Assembly: GCA_037953745.1 (NCBI GenBank)
Contig: JBAKBP010001419.1
Span: 62,001 to 126,000 of the forward strand
Origin: Lithodes maja
Taxonomy: Eukaryota; Arthropoda; Malacostraca; Decapoda; Lithodidae
Direction: 5' to 3'
DNA length: 64,000 nt
Shown piece after piece: positions 1 through 10,869 of this stretch. Made by a program: the position numbers and the translations under genes. How positions within the stretch are numbered: position 1 is the stretch's first letter; each line of letters starts with the position of its first letter. Under the pieces are notes generated by a model that was not told the origin of the DNA, did no database searches, and worked only from the letters and a program-made list of their open reading frames with translations.

Positions 1-485
1 TCGGGATCACGAAGAAAATGGGCGAATTTTGGCACACTGGTTAGGTAAGGTTGTTAGGTTAGGCTAATGTCCTTTCAAAGGGGTATAGCCTAGGCACCCA
101 TAATACCAAAAAGATGTCAAATAGCGGGGGTGTAGGGGCGGCAGCCCCCACCCATAATACTAGGTTAGGTTAGGTAAGGTTGTTAGGTTAGGCTAATGTC
201 CTTTCAAAGGGGTATAGGCACCCGTTATGTTAGGTAAGGTTGTTAGGTTAGGCTAATGTCCTTTCAAAGGGCTATAGGCACCCATAATACTAGGTTAGGT
301 TAGGTAAGGTTGTTAGGTTAGGCTAATGTCCTTTCAAAGGGGTATAGGCACCCATAATACTAGGTTAGGTTAGGTAAGGTTGTTAGGTTAGGCTAATGTC
401 CTTTCAAAGGGCTATAGGCACCCATAATACTAGGTTAGGTTAGGTAAGGTTGTTAGGTTAGGCTAATGTCCTTTCAAAGGGGTAT
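1..485. repeat. 70-bp TTAGG-rich tandem satellite
   Basis: Units of 70 bp begin at 291, 361 and 431, with shorter or variant units upstream. Each unit starts with two to three TTAGG-type pentamers, continues with a TAAGG variant and a GTTAGG, and ends in a non-telomeric stretch containing CTTTCAAAGGG and GGCACCCATAATAC. TTAGG is the ancestral arthropod telomere repeat, but here it is only part of a longer unit. No gene is visible. Confidence 0.85.
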
Positions 486-579
486 ACGATAGTAAACACT
501 AGGATAGCCTATACCTGGTCAGAGGGAAGAAGAAGAGTCCTGGTGTAATCTCCTTGAATGTTACCATAAAAAGTGACCC

Positions 580-1100
580 TTTGTGTCTCTGATATTAATG
601 CAAAATCCGAGCCAACTTTGGACAAAACTTTGCTTGCATATTTTCAAAGTTACCTTTTGTGTCTATGAAATTATGGAAACTCCGAGCCAACTTTGGACAC
701 AACTTGGCTCGGATTTTTAGAAAATGCTCTTTTGAGTCTCTGAAATTATGGACAATCCGAGCCAACTTTCGACAAAACTTGGCTCGGATTTTTAGAAAAT
801 GCTCTTTTGAGTGTCTGAAATTATGCAAAATCCGAGCCAAGTTTCGACAAAACTTGGCTCGGATTTTTAGAAAATGCTCTTTTGAGTCTCTGAAATTATT
901 GAAAATCCGAGCCAACTTTCGACAAAACTTGGCTCGGATTTTTAGAAAATGCTCTTTTCAGTGTCTGAAATTATGCAAAATCCGAGCCAACTTTCGACAA
1001 AACTTGGCTCGGATTTTTAGAAAATGCTCTTTTCAGTGTCTGAAATTATTGAAAATCCAAGCTAAGTTTCGACAAAACTTGCCTCGGATTTCGGAAAAGT
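580..1100. repeat. 75-bp hairpin-bearing tandem satellite
   Basis: AAAATGCTCT recurs at 721, 796, 871, 946 and 1021, an exact 75-bp period with about seven units. Each unit carries an inverted pair, AATCCGAGCCAA and TTGGCTCGGATT, separated by about 13 bases. Because 75 is a multiple of three, both strands stay open in some frames; the resulting 25-residue periodic translation is an artefact of the repeat and is not called as a gene. Confidence 0.88.
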
Positions 1101-1404
1101 GGCATTTTTGGCATTTCACACATTCCTATTCTTCATTATATTACTTTAACCCCACATTTTCCCTGATCTTCATAGCCCGCCCCACTATCGGGGGGAGTTA
1201 TCTTAAGATTGTTGGATAATGGGGTTATATAGGGTTTCTCCCACAGTGGAATTATAACTAATAGCATCAAAACTACCATTGCCAAAACAAATTGGCCAAA
1301 AAAACTCTCAAATAAGGCTGCAAGTCTTTTCAAGAAAATTACCCCCGAGATTTCTAATTAATTACAAACACTATATATTGATGCAAATGACCAATTTTGA
1401 GCTG
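1101..1404. other. Non-coding spacer between satellites
   Basis: Unique-looking sequence with a short GGGGGG run and no recognisable coding, RNA or transposon signal. A 65-codon minus-strand frame here is hydrophobic but has no family match that I can recognise. Confidence 0.4.
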
Positions 1405-2141
1405 GCTGAAAGTTGTTGGATATTGGACTTTGGACATTGGACATTCGGATGTAAACAAAGCGACGAATCTCAAGCGATCTTGAACGAAGCAAGCTGGTTT
1501 GCTTAGTAGTATGATCAATACGTATATTATTTATGTTGTATTTAATATTTATTGGCAAATCTATTATCACACAATTAAAATTCATATTATAAGTAATGTT
1601 AACCAGAAAATACATAATTTTATATACCGGTAGCCTGTTGTTATGGAATAACAAGCCATAGTAAATACCGATGATCCCGAAATTCCTGAATATCCAATAG
1701 AATCCTGAAAACTGTTGGATATTGGACATTCAAACATTACTGGATAGTGAATAACCTATTGAATATCCAATCAAACCCTGAAAACTGTTGGATATTGGAC
1801 TTTGGACATTCAAACATTGCTAGATATTGATTAGGCTAGCCTAGAGTTGAATATCCAATAAAAAACTGAAAGCTGTTGGATATTGGACTTTGGACTTTGG
1901 ACATTCAAACATTACTAGATATTGATTAGCCTAGAGTTGAATATCCAATAAAAAACTGAAAGCTGTTGGATATTGGACTTTGGACTAAAAAAAAAAAAAA
2001 TATATTAAACTACTAGATATGGACTTTGGACATTCAAACTGAAAAAAAAAAACATCAAACTACTAGATATTGATTAGCCTAGAGTTGAATATCCAATAAA
2101 AACCTGAAAACTGTTGGATATTGGACTTTGGACATTCAAAC
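1405..2141. repeat. ATTGGACTTTGGACATT satellite, left block
   Basis: Degenerate units of roughly 80-100 bp contain TTGGATATTGGACTTTGG, ACATTCAAAC, TAGCCTAGAGTTGAATATCC and AATAAAAAACTGAAA. A 12-bp subrepeat (ATTGGACTTTGG followed by ACATTGG) duplicates locally. The array continues at 5559, so 2142-5558 is an insertion into it. Confidence 0.85.
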
Positions 2142-3515
2142 TGTTACGACTGGGGTTCAAATATATCAGGGCTCTTATTCATTGGACTAGTAATGGCATA
2201 AATGTTACAACGGAAAGCGCTAGATCCAACCTCTGAAGTATATTCCCAGTGAACAAAGAACACAAATACTCTACAGAGTTCTATATGCAATAATAGGCTA
2301 TCAAACTCTCAATAAATGTGCGTCTACTCTAGGCTTAATGTTATGTGAAAACAGCCTATTACTACCTATAACCGAAGGTGCTTGGTTATGGTATGCAAAG
2401 TAAGGTGGTAAGAGAAGTTACAGCTTACGTTACTTTAATCAATAAATGTCAGGCACTCCTGCATGAAAGAAAGTGCACTAAAGTCCTTCAACACTAACAA
2501 GGAATCTTCTTTAAATGTTAGATGCTATAAAGATGCTCGTATCGGAAATGGAACCCAAAAAGGCAGGCAGTGGAACAATGCTCGTGCAGGCTATGCACAC
2601 AAAAAGGCAGAATATATAATGCCGTCGGAGCCAAGAATATCCTAAACACTACAACACTAATAATAATCGCCACGACAATGCAGTATTCCTATCAACAAAA
2701 AGAGCCTAAGTCGTTTGTGTCTCAATACATCAAACTAGGCTGCGAAATGCTTGTGTAATCATAAATGGGTATGCATAAAAAGAGTAATTAAGTTAATATA
2801 CTTAATGTCTACTGTGACTGACAAAGTCTAGCTAGAGTCAATGATACGAGATACTGGTGCGCATGGCATGCTGCATAGCCTAGTGCAAATCTCAAGTCTG
2901 TGTGTCAAATATTACGTTATAATGAAGGGTAGCTCTCTTGAGAAACCTTAATACTGTACCAAAGTATTAAGCGTTCTCCTGGCGTACCTCAAAGACAAAC
3001 AATCGAGACCAGAACAGTGCAGAATGGTATAGGCAAAAAGCCCTCATTCGTGCATGCTCTACTCTCAATGGCACACAGACTAGAATTTACTCAATCAACT
3101 CCAGTTCTCAGGTATGTCGTGCCGCTTTTAACTAAAGCCAGCACTCATAGGAAACAATACCTATAATATCAGACTCCTAGTCTAGCATTATCTAATCCAG
3201 CAGAACACTAATAATTATAGGAAGCGGCAATATGAAAGCCAACCAATGCTTCGTGATCCACTTGTCTTAACAACTAACATACATAGGCTATATCAGACCT
3301 TAACACACAATACAACTGGCCAGCATGAAGCTGATTTTGCAGAGTTAACCAGAGGGGGTATAATATTAATAAAAGGTGGTGAAAGATATGGAAAATGAGA
3401 GAGATAGGCAGAGGAAAAGATTCTCAGGTACGGAGCGGGGACAGATAGCAAGGGAAAAAAAGATGGGTGTGTTCTAGAAACAAGATCTGAGGGAGAGAGT
3501 GGCGAGGAACCAGTA

Positions 3516-5101
3516 ACACTAATAAGGCGTACGGTCCGGACGGTGTTCCTCCTGTTGTTCTCAAAAACTGTGCTTCCGTGCTGACTCCCTGCCTAGGCAA
3601 ACTCTTTCGTCTCTGTCTATCCTCTAACGTCTTCCCTTCATGCTGGAAGTTTGCTCACATTCAACCTGTCCCAAAGAAGGGTGACCGCTCTCAACCCTCC
3701 AACTATCGTCCAATTGCTCTTATCTCTTGTCTTTCTAAAGTTTTTGAAACTATTCTTGCTTCCAAATTTCTTAAGCATTTCTCTTCTCATAATCTGCTCT
3801 CAGATCGCCAGTATGGCTTCCTTAAGGGTCGCTCTACTGGTGATCTTCTTTCATATCTTACTAACTCTTGGTCATCCTCCTTTCGGGACTTCGGTGAGAC
3901 TTTTTCTATTGCACTAGACATATCGAAAGCCTTCGATAGAGTCTGGCATAAATCTTTAATTTCTAAACTACCCTCCTTCGGTTTCTATCCCTCCATCTGT
4001 GCCTTTGTCTCTAATTTCCTTTCCGGCCGTTCCATAGCTGCGGTTGTGGACGGCCATTGTTCACTTCCTCACCCTATAAACTCCGGTGTTCCTCAGGGCT
4101 CTGTCCTATCTCCTATTCTCTTTCTAATTTTTATAAATGATCTCCTTAACTGTACCTTAATTCCCATCCATTCATACGCAGACGACTCAACCTTACACTA
4201 CTCCATTAGTTTTTCAGAACGCCCCAGCCAGCAATCCCTCAACGACAAACGTAATGAAGCCATAGAACTCTTAAATTCTGATCTAAATACTATTTCCAAT
4301 TGGGGCAGAGAAAACCTTGTTAACTTTAATGCTTCCAAAACCCAATTTCTCCATCTATCTACCCGTCAGGATCTCCCAGCGGACTATCCCTTATTCTTCA
4401 ACAATACAAAAATCAACCCTTCATCTTCTCTCAATATTCTTGGTGTCTCTTTTTCTTCTGCTCTCATTTGGAAGGACCATATTACCAGTCTTGCTAAGGC
4501 AGCCTCCCAGAAGCTGGGTGTGCTCAATCGCCTTAGGGGGTTCTTTTCCCCTGCACAGCTTCTTGCTCTGTACAGGGGCATAGTGCGCCCTTGTATTGAG
4601 TATTGTTCACATGTGTGGGGAGGTTCCTCTCACACCGCTCTCCTAGACAAAGTTGAAAGGAAGGCCTTTCGTATCATTAACTCCCGTCCACTCACCAACT
4701 CTCTGCAATCTCTCTCTCTCCGCCGCAATGTTGCATCTCTCTCGCTATTCTATCGCTACTATAATAATCAGTGTTCCTCAGAGCTATCCCAGTGCATACC
4801 ACCTCCTTTACGTAGGGCACGTGGTACCCGTCTTGCAACTCAATCCCACCCCTACTCTGTGCAACTCTCCAACCCAAGAGTGAAACGTTACTCTCAAACT
4901 TTCTTCTACTCAACATCTGAGCTCTGGAACTCTCTCCCAGAATCAGTCTTTCCCTCTTCCTATGACTTAAATTGCTTCAAACTCCGTGTGTCCAGGCATT
5001 TTGGCTCAAACGTCCCTTGATTTTGGCCCTGTCACTCTTTCAACTATGGGGGAGGCACTCGCTATAGGCAGTTATGCCTTTTGCCTCCCTCAATCACATA
5101 G

Positions 5102-5135
<34 letters not shown>
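3516..5135 (+). mobile_element. 5'-truncated jockey-like LINE (copy 1) with poly(A)
   Basis: The element starts inside the RT coding region (peptide TNKAYGPDG) and runs through the stop, a short 3' UTR and a roughly 33-base A run at about 5102-5135. This is the expected structure of a target-primed LINE insertion truncated at the 5' end. I could not find a convincing target duplication. The same 3' UTR recurs at 6878-6985, 43715-43862, 46935-47205 and 60308-60440. Confidence 0.85.
3578..5020 (+). CDS. Non-LTR retrotransposon reverse transcriptase, N-terminally truncated
   Basis: An open frame of 480 residues; the same frame is open upstream to about 3516, so the ATG at 3578 is only the first methionine in a truncated protein. 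RT motifs in order are PVPKKGDRSQPSNYRPIAL, LDISKAFDRVWH, SGVPQGSVLSPILF, the catalytic SYADDST, then the thumb and C-terminal segments LNILGVSFSS and RPCIEYCSHVWGG. The family is the jockey/CR1-like group; the exact clade is uncertain. The endonuclease domain and ORF1 are missing. The frame is intact to its stop, which suggests a recent insertion. It would catalyse target-primed reverse transcription in a full-length element; this copy is probably immobile. Confidence 0.85.
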   Translation: MLTPCLGKLFRLCLSSNVFPSCWKFAHIQPVPKKGDRSQPSNYRPIALISCLSKVFETILASKFLKHFSSHNLLSDRQYGFLKGRSTGDLLSYLTNSWSSSFRDFGETFSIALDISKAFDRVWHKSLISKLPSFGFYPSICAFVSNFLSGRSIAAVVDGHCSLPHPINSGVPQGSVLSPILFLIFINDLLNCTLIPIHSYADDSTLHYSISFSERPSQQSLNDKRNEAIELLNSDLNTISNWGRENLVNFNASKTQFLHLSTRQDLPADYPLFFNNTKINPSSSLNILGVSFSSALIWKDHITSLAKAASQKLGVLNRLRGFFSPAQLLALYRGIVRPCIEYCSHVWGGSSHTALLDKVERKAFRIINSRPLTNSLQSLSLRRNVASLSLFYRYYNNQCSSELSQCIPPPLRRARGTRLATQSHPYSVQLSNPRVKRYSQTFFYSTSELWNSLPESVFPSSYDLNCFKLRVSRHFGSNVP

Positions 5136-5139
<4 letters not shown>

Positions 5140-5558
5140 TACTCGCACTAGCTCGAGTCGCGTGGGAAAACAGCGGTTACAAGTCAACTAACCACTAACA
5201 AAGCTCACAGCATGGTAAGGACCTCCCTCCACCAACCCCCGCGAGGCAACCAGCCGTGACGTCATCGAGCGGGACAAAAAACACTGCGCGCCCCCTCTCA
5301 CTCTGTTCTACTCTCTCTCTCTCTCCCAGATCCCATCATTACTAGTTAATGATAAAACATATACTTTACAATTAAATATATAAAGCCTTGACATGGGCGA
5401 AAACAAAAGAGCCTTTCTGGACTGCCCATGACACAAGCTTTCATATGAAATAAAGCACACTCTAATACATAAACTGTAGCCCCATCCACTGCCCTGGCGA
5501 TCCTAGTGAGTCACTGTAGGACAAGCCATGCGGTTCTAACGGAGTGGTCAACGTCACA
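5136..5558. other. Right part of the disrupted LTR-like element
   Basis: No coding signal. It contains a CT-rich stretch and ends in GTCAACGTCACA next to the AAAC duplication. Read on the minus strand it has a GA-rich tract followed by a TGACGTCA-like site, compatible with an LTR promoter, but this is inference. Confidence 0.4.
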
Positions 5559-6466
5559 AAACTGAAAAAAAAATTCAAACTACTAGATATTGATTAGCCT
5601 AGAGTTGAATATCCAATAAAAAACTGAAAGCTGTTGGATATTGGACTTTGGACATTGGACTTTGGACATTCAAACTGAAAAAAAAAAATATATTAAACTA
5701 CTAGATATGGACTTTTGGACATTGGACTTTGGACATTCAAACTGAAAAAAAAAAATATTAAACTACTAGATATTGATTAGCCTAGAGTTGAATATCCAAT
5801 AAAAAACTGAAAACTGTTGGATATTGGACTTTGGACATTCAAACATTACTGGATATAAATTAGCCTAGAGTTGAATATCCCATAAAACACTGAAAACTGT
5901 TGGATATTGGACTTTGGACATTCAAACTGAAAAAAAAAAAATACTTTTCAAACTACTAGATATTGATTAGCCTAGAGTTGAATATCCAATAAAAAAATGA
6001 AAACTGTTGGATATTGGACTTTGGACATTCAAACATTACTGGATATAAATTAGCCTAGAGTTGAATATCCCATAAAACACTGAAAACTGTTGGATATTGG
6101 ACTTTGGACATTCAAACTGAAAAAAAAAAAATACTTTTCAAACTACTAGATATTGATTAGCCTAGAGTTGAATATCCAATAAAAAACTGAAAACTGTTGG
6201 ATATTGGACTTTGGACATTCAAACATTACTGGATATAAATTAGCCTAGAGTTGAATATCCAATAAAAAACTGAAAACTGTTGGATATTGGACTTTGGACA
6301 TTGGGCTTTGGACATTCAAACATTACTGGATATTGAGTAGCCTAGAGTTGAATATCCAATAAAATTTTAAACTCTGTTGGATATTGGACTTTGGACATTC
6401 AAACATTACTGGATACGGTATTGAGTAGCCTAGAGTTGAATATCCAACAAAATCCTGAAAACTGTT
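5559..6466. repeat. ATTGGACTTTGGACATT satellite, right block with 190-bp higher-order unit
   Basis: This is the same satellite as 1405-2141. Two monomer types alternate. One passes through ACATTACTGGATATAAATTAG; the other carries an A-run of 9-12 bases followed by ATACTTTTCAAACTACTAG. The pair repeats with a 190-bp period, since CATAAAACACTGAAAACTG occurs at 5881 and 6071. Confidence 0.82.
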
Positions 6467-6875
6467 GGTATGGTGGTGAGCTAGGCTATAGTGATTGAAT
6501 GGGGCTGGAAAATGTGCAAGCTAGCATGGGAGAAGGGGAGTGCACCTGATGACTGGAAGACAGGCATAATAGTCCCCCTATATAAGGGTAAAGGGGAAAG
6601 AGGAGTGTGTGGTAACCACCAAGGAATATGACTTTTAAGCATAATAGGGAAGGTGTACAGTAGGTAATGATTGAGAGGTTGAGAGCGAGAACGAAGAAAT
6701 GGATAGGTGACGAGCAGGGCGGTTTTAGGAAGGGAAGAGGATATGTAGATCAGATATTTACCCTGAAATGTGTTGTGGAGACATATCTGGAGAAGCAACA
6801 AAAGCTGTAGGCTACTGTATGTTCCCTTTATGGACTTCGAGAAGGCCTATGACAGAGTGGATAGAGAAGGTACTG
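6467..6875 (+). pseudogene. RTE reverse transcriptase, N-terminal fragment (decayed)
   Basis: The nucleotide sequence parallels 23565-23950. It covers the segment that in the other copy reads GIIVPLYKGKGERGVCGNHR, EQGGFRKGRG and AFMDLEKA. In-frame stops (for example in the region encoding ICLLS) and small indels have destroyed the frame. It was inactive before or after the jockey-like insertion that cuts it. Confidence 0.8.
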
Positions 6876-6982
6876 TATTTTTTTTTTTTTTTTTTTTTTT
6901 TTTATGTGATTGAGGGAGGCAAAAGGCATAACTGCCTATAGCGAGTGCCTCCCCCATAGTTGAAAGAGTGACAGGGCCAAAA

Positions 6983-8177
6983 TCAAGGGACGTTCGAGCC
7001 AAAATGCCTGGACACACGGAGTTTGAAGCAATTTAAGTCATAGGAAGAGGGAAAGACTGATTCTGGGAGAGAGTTCCAGAGCTCAGATGTTGAGTAGAAG
7101 AAAGTTTGAGAGCAACGTTTCACTCTTGGGTTGGAGAGTTGCACAGAGTAGGGGTGGGATTGAGTTGCAAGACGGGTACCACGTGCCCTACGTAAAGGAG
7201 GTGGTATGCACTGGGATAGCTCTGAGGAACACTGATTATTATAGTAGCGATAGAATAGCGAGAGAGATGCAACATTGCGGCGGAGACAGAGAGATTGCAG
7301 AGAGTTGGTGAGTGGACGGGAGTTAATGATACGAAAGGCCTTCCTTTCAACTTTGTCTAGGAGAGCGGTGTGAGAGGAACCTCCCCACACATGTGAACAA
7401 TACTCAATACAAGGGCGCACTATGCCCCTGTACAGAGCAAGAAGCTGTGCAGGGGAAAAGAACCCCCTAAGGCGGTTGAGCACACCCAGCTTCTGGGAGG
7501 CTACCTTAGCAAGACTGGTAATATGGTCCTTCCAAATGAGAGCAGAAGAAAAAGAGACACCAAGAATATTGAGAGAAGATGAAGGGTTGATTTTTGTATT
7601 GTTGAAGAATAAGGGATAGTCCGCTGGGAGATCCTGACGGGTAGATAGATGGAGAAATTGGGTTTTGGAAGCATTAAAGTTAACAAGGTTTTCTCTGCCC
7701 CAATTGGAAATAGTATTTAGATCAGAATTTAAGAGTTCTATGGCTTCATTACGTTTGTCGTTGAGGGATTGCTGGCTGGGGCGTTCTGAAAAACTAATGG
7801 AGTAGTGTAAGGTTGAGTCGTCTGCGTATGAATGGATGGGAATTAAGGTACAGTTAAGGAGATCATTTATAAAAATTAGAAAGAGAATAGGAGATAGGAC
7901 AGAGCCCTGAGGAACACCAGAGTTTATAGGGTGAGGAAGTGAACAATGGCCGTCCACAACCGCGGCTATGGAACGGCCGGAAAGGAAATTAGAGACAAAG
8001 GCACAGATGGAGGGATAGAAACCAAAGGAGGGTAGTTTAGAAATTAAAGATTTATGCCAGACTCTATCGAAGGCTTTCGATATGTCTAGTGCAATAGAAA
8101 AAGTCTCACCGAAGTCCCGAAAGGAGGATGACCAAGAGTTAGTAAGATATGAAAGAAGATCACCAGTAGAGCAACCC
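6983..8177 (-). pseudogene. Jockey-like RT, C-terminal part (interrupted by piggyBac)
   Basis: About 398 codons, nearly identical to copy 1 at 3578-5020, starting at GCSTGDLLSYL and including SYADDST and the C-terminal NSLPESVFPSS segment. One visible difference from copy 1 is Cys for Arg just after the insertion point. The reading frame upstream is replaced by piggyBac sequence at the TTAA 8178-8181, so the protein is broken. The other half lies at 14064-15029. Confidence 0.88.
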
Positions 8178-8497
8178 TTAACCTCTCCGCGGCGCACAGG
8201 GGGTTTTCTACAGGGTAAGACTGTGCGCACCTATGATGATTTGGGGACCTATTGCAAATTTCGATAAAAAGTACCTCATCGTGTAGGGAATGTTTGCGGG
8301 CATCGGCCCATATAAATTTGACCCCCCAAAAAATGTCTGGGGGGGGTGGGGGAACGGTCCGTAGTTGAAAAATGTGGAGCGAATGGCACCGCGCGGCTAG
8401 ATTGTCATCGAGCGGCGAGATTTTCCTGCCGAATATTTACGCGCGCAGGGGATAGAAGGAGAGGGAGGAGGGGGTGGGTTACCGCGTATTATCACGT

Positions 8498-9055
8498 ATA
8501 TGTCCATTTTTGAGCCCTTTTAGGCTATGTAGAGTATGTATACGTGTGTAGGCCACCCATATAACAATGAATATGCCTCATAGTGACCAAAAATTGCAAT
8601 ATACAGTATAAGGGAATTATAAGAGAATTTTTAGGCGGGAATGACATGTGTTGGAGGTTTGGCGGTAATTTATGAGCTGAGAGTGTGGTTTACGCCATAC
8701 ATATCACGTATATCTTGTACGTAGAGCACTGTCATGCTATAATACAGACTTGTACGTATGTATACGTGCCATATATCAAAATATATACCGCATATTGACC
8801 AATTTATGCGATATTTACGCACATTATCAAAGAGTTTCTATGCGTGAACCAAGGTGTGAGTGAGCTGTGCTGGGAATGAAAGGGGGAGAGGGTGTGTTAC
8901 GCCATACATATCACGTAAATCTTGTATTTAGAGCACTGTCATGCTATAATAAAGACGTGTACGTATGTAGGCGTCCCATATAACAAGGAATATACCGCAT
9001 ATAGCTCAATTGATGCGATATTTACGCAAATTGTGAATGTGTTTCTAGCACACGG
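8498..9055. repeat. ~204-bp tandem repeats inside the piggyBac left arm
   Basis: TACGCCATACATATCACGTA starts near 8691 and again about 204 bp later near 8895. Both copies continue through GAGCACTGTCATGCTATAAT, a TACGTATGTA box and GCGATATTTACGCA. A third, more diverged copy lies near 8498-8640. No coding potential. Subterminal repeats can bind transposase in other families; that role here is only a guess. Confidence 0.75.
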
Positions 9056-10125
9056 AAGCCTGAAAGGGTGGGTTGGGGGTGGGTGTGTGGGAGGGAGGGA
9101 GGGAGGCATGCAGGGGTGCAGGGAGGGAGTGAGTGAGTCGTCAAGGGAGGAAAGGCAGGCAGATCTGTAGATAGATAACCAGCTGTGTGACAAGTGTGAA
9201 GGCGCTCGAGGCGTATGGATGCTTGGGATTTTGAACCTTGTCTTCCAGGTGTCTGGTGTTTCTTGCCACCAAGAGTTTTACAATAACATGAGTCAGGAAT
9301 GGAGAGAGAGAGAGAGAGAGATAGATAGAAACTGAGACATGCGTATGTTGTACGTATAAATGGACTTCAGAATTGCATTTTTATGCAAGCAGACATTGCA
9401 TTTTAGACACATGTGAAGTACCACAGAAACATGTAGGCCATTGACTGTCAATAAACTACTATATTATAGAGCACCAGCGACGGTGGTCAGTAAACACGTG
9501 CAGATTGCCTTTTGCGATAAAGGGCTAAATATAGAATGGTGTCTCCTTACACTTGCGAAAGGGTAGATTGCCACCAGAGAAACGTTTACTTATTTATTTC
9601 CAAGTAATATGCAATCTAAATGTACATTCGAGACCTACTGCAATTATTTGTATGACAGTCATGACTATGTATAATCCAATATACGCGCGTAGGCGAGACA
9701 TAAGAAAGCTGGTTGAGCAATTTACGACACCCACACAGTTATTATTCTTTTTGATTTACAATATTATACAATACAAATGTATTTGTGAAGAGTATTTTAT
9801 CCATTATTGTATTTATACAAATTTTTTTCCCAGACAGAGCTGCTGTGGCTGGTGTAGCTAGGGAGCGACAAGGGTCACCGCTTGACCGTGTGAAAATGAG
9901 TGGAGTCGCACTGAGAGGGGCAATTTTGCTGAATGTTTTGGCAATTTTGGACAGAATAAAGTTATATAATTACTAATTCTTGACAGAGACAAACTTTCAT
10001 AAACCTTGGCATGAAATAATTGATAATCCCATCAATTTACAAACGTAAATTGGTGGGATAATTCATTTTTTTTTGTATATTGTCATTTCGATTGTAGACA
10101 CCAAGTTTTGAGTGATATTTGGTAT
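9056..10125. other. Non-coding interior of the piggyBac left arm
   Basis: AT-rich sequence with a GGGAGGGA run (about 9087-9112), a GA microsatellite (9301-9321) and an inverted repeat near 10020-10065 with arms around CCCATCAATTTAC and GTAAATTGGTGGG. The short open frames have no recognisable motifs. Confidence 0.5.
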
Positions 10126-10345
10126 GAGCTCCTGTGGCATGGTTGGTAAGGTCGCGGACTGGTAAACTGAAAGTGTGCTAGGGTTGTGGGATCGAATCCA
10201 GGAGGGGGTTATGGGGAAGGTTTTATATTGTCTAGAACATTTTTGATACATTTTTTTTTTTACAAGATCATGCCATTGTATTCAATAAATATGAAATATT
10301 CATAGAATATATCATATTGTAAGAATACAATGACATGACCTTGTG
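10126..10345 (+). mobile_element. tRNA-derived SINE-like segment with flanking inverted repeat
   Basis: An A-box-like TGGCATGGTTGG (about 10135-10146) and a B-box-like GGATCGAATCC (about 10189-10199) are spaced as in a tRNA gene. The sequence lacks a full cloverleaf and a proper anticodon stem, so a SINE head is favoured over a tRNA gene. It is followed by T-runs and an inverted repeat with arms ACAAGATCATGCCATTGTAT (about 10263) and ATACAATGACATGACCTTGT (about 10325). Confidence 0.5.
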
Positions 10346-10660
10346 TTTTTTTTTTTATTATTGTTTTTTTTTATTATCTTAGTAGGTTTGACAGGATTTG
10401 TTGAAACATATATATTTTTGTACAATTCATTTGAGGTAATAAAATAATTATATACACATGACTTTGACTAATAACAAACATATATATTGATATAATAAAA
10501 AAATAAGGCATATAACATGTAGATATTTGAAACTTATAAACTAAATAATGAAACATACAATTATATAATGTAAAAGCTATATCACAGGGACATCTTTGGA
10601 ACTTATACATTATATAATATATATGTTACATTATGAGGTAGCGTGATCAATTAGGTCAGG
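10346..10660. other. AT-rich spacer downstream of the transposase
   Basis: T-rich and TATA-rich sequence without a recognisable gene. AATAAA-like strings on the minus strand could serve transposase polyadenylation, but none is decisive. Confidence 0.35.
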
Positions 10661-10676
10661 TCAGGTAAGGTAGGGC

Positions 10677-10866
10677 GCGAGTCCAGGACAGGGCTGAGCA
10701 GGGGGCGAGTCCAGGGCAGGGCTGAGCAGGGGGCGAGTCCAGGGCAGGGCTGAGCAGGGGGCGAGTCCAGGGCAGGGCTGAGCAGGGGGCGAGTCCAGGG
10801 CTGAGCAGGGGGCGAGTCCAGGGCAGGGCAGTGCAGGGCAGTGCAGGGCAGGGCGGGGCAGGGCGA
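10677..10866. repeat. 28-bp GC-rich minisatellite next to the transposase stop
   Basis: GCGAGTCCAG recurs at 10677, 10705, 10733, 10761 and 10789 (28-bp period). A contracted unit follows at 10812, then degenerate GGGCAGTGCA repeats. The array ends four bases before the transposase stop codon, so it lies in the 3' UTR. Confidence 0.85.
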
Positions 10867-10869
10867 CAC

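Larger units (their letters stand above)
2142..5558. mobile_element. Candidate solo LTR with AAAC target duplication, disrupted
   Basis: The segment starts TGTTACGACTGG and ends AACGTCACA, so it has TG...CA termini with the 7-bp ends TGTTACG and TGTGACG (reverse complement). It is bracketed by AAAC at 2138-2141 and 5559-5562, and the satellite reads straight through the junction once the insertion is removed. Taking out the younger LINE (about 3516-5135) leaves about 1.8 kb without any gag or pol, which is close in size to the 1.8-kb LTRs at 24126-40838. Orientation and family are not resolved. A solo LTR is inferred; a non-autonomous element is the alternative. Confidence 0.55.

Noticed and set aside
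659..1219. 186-codon plus-strand frame (and a minus-strand partner)
   Set aside because: It is a translation of the 75-bp satellite; the 25-residue period and openness on both strands are arithmetic consequences of the repeat.
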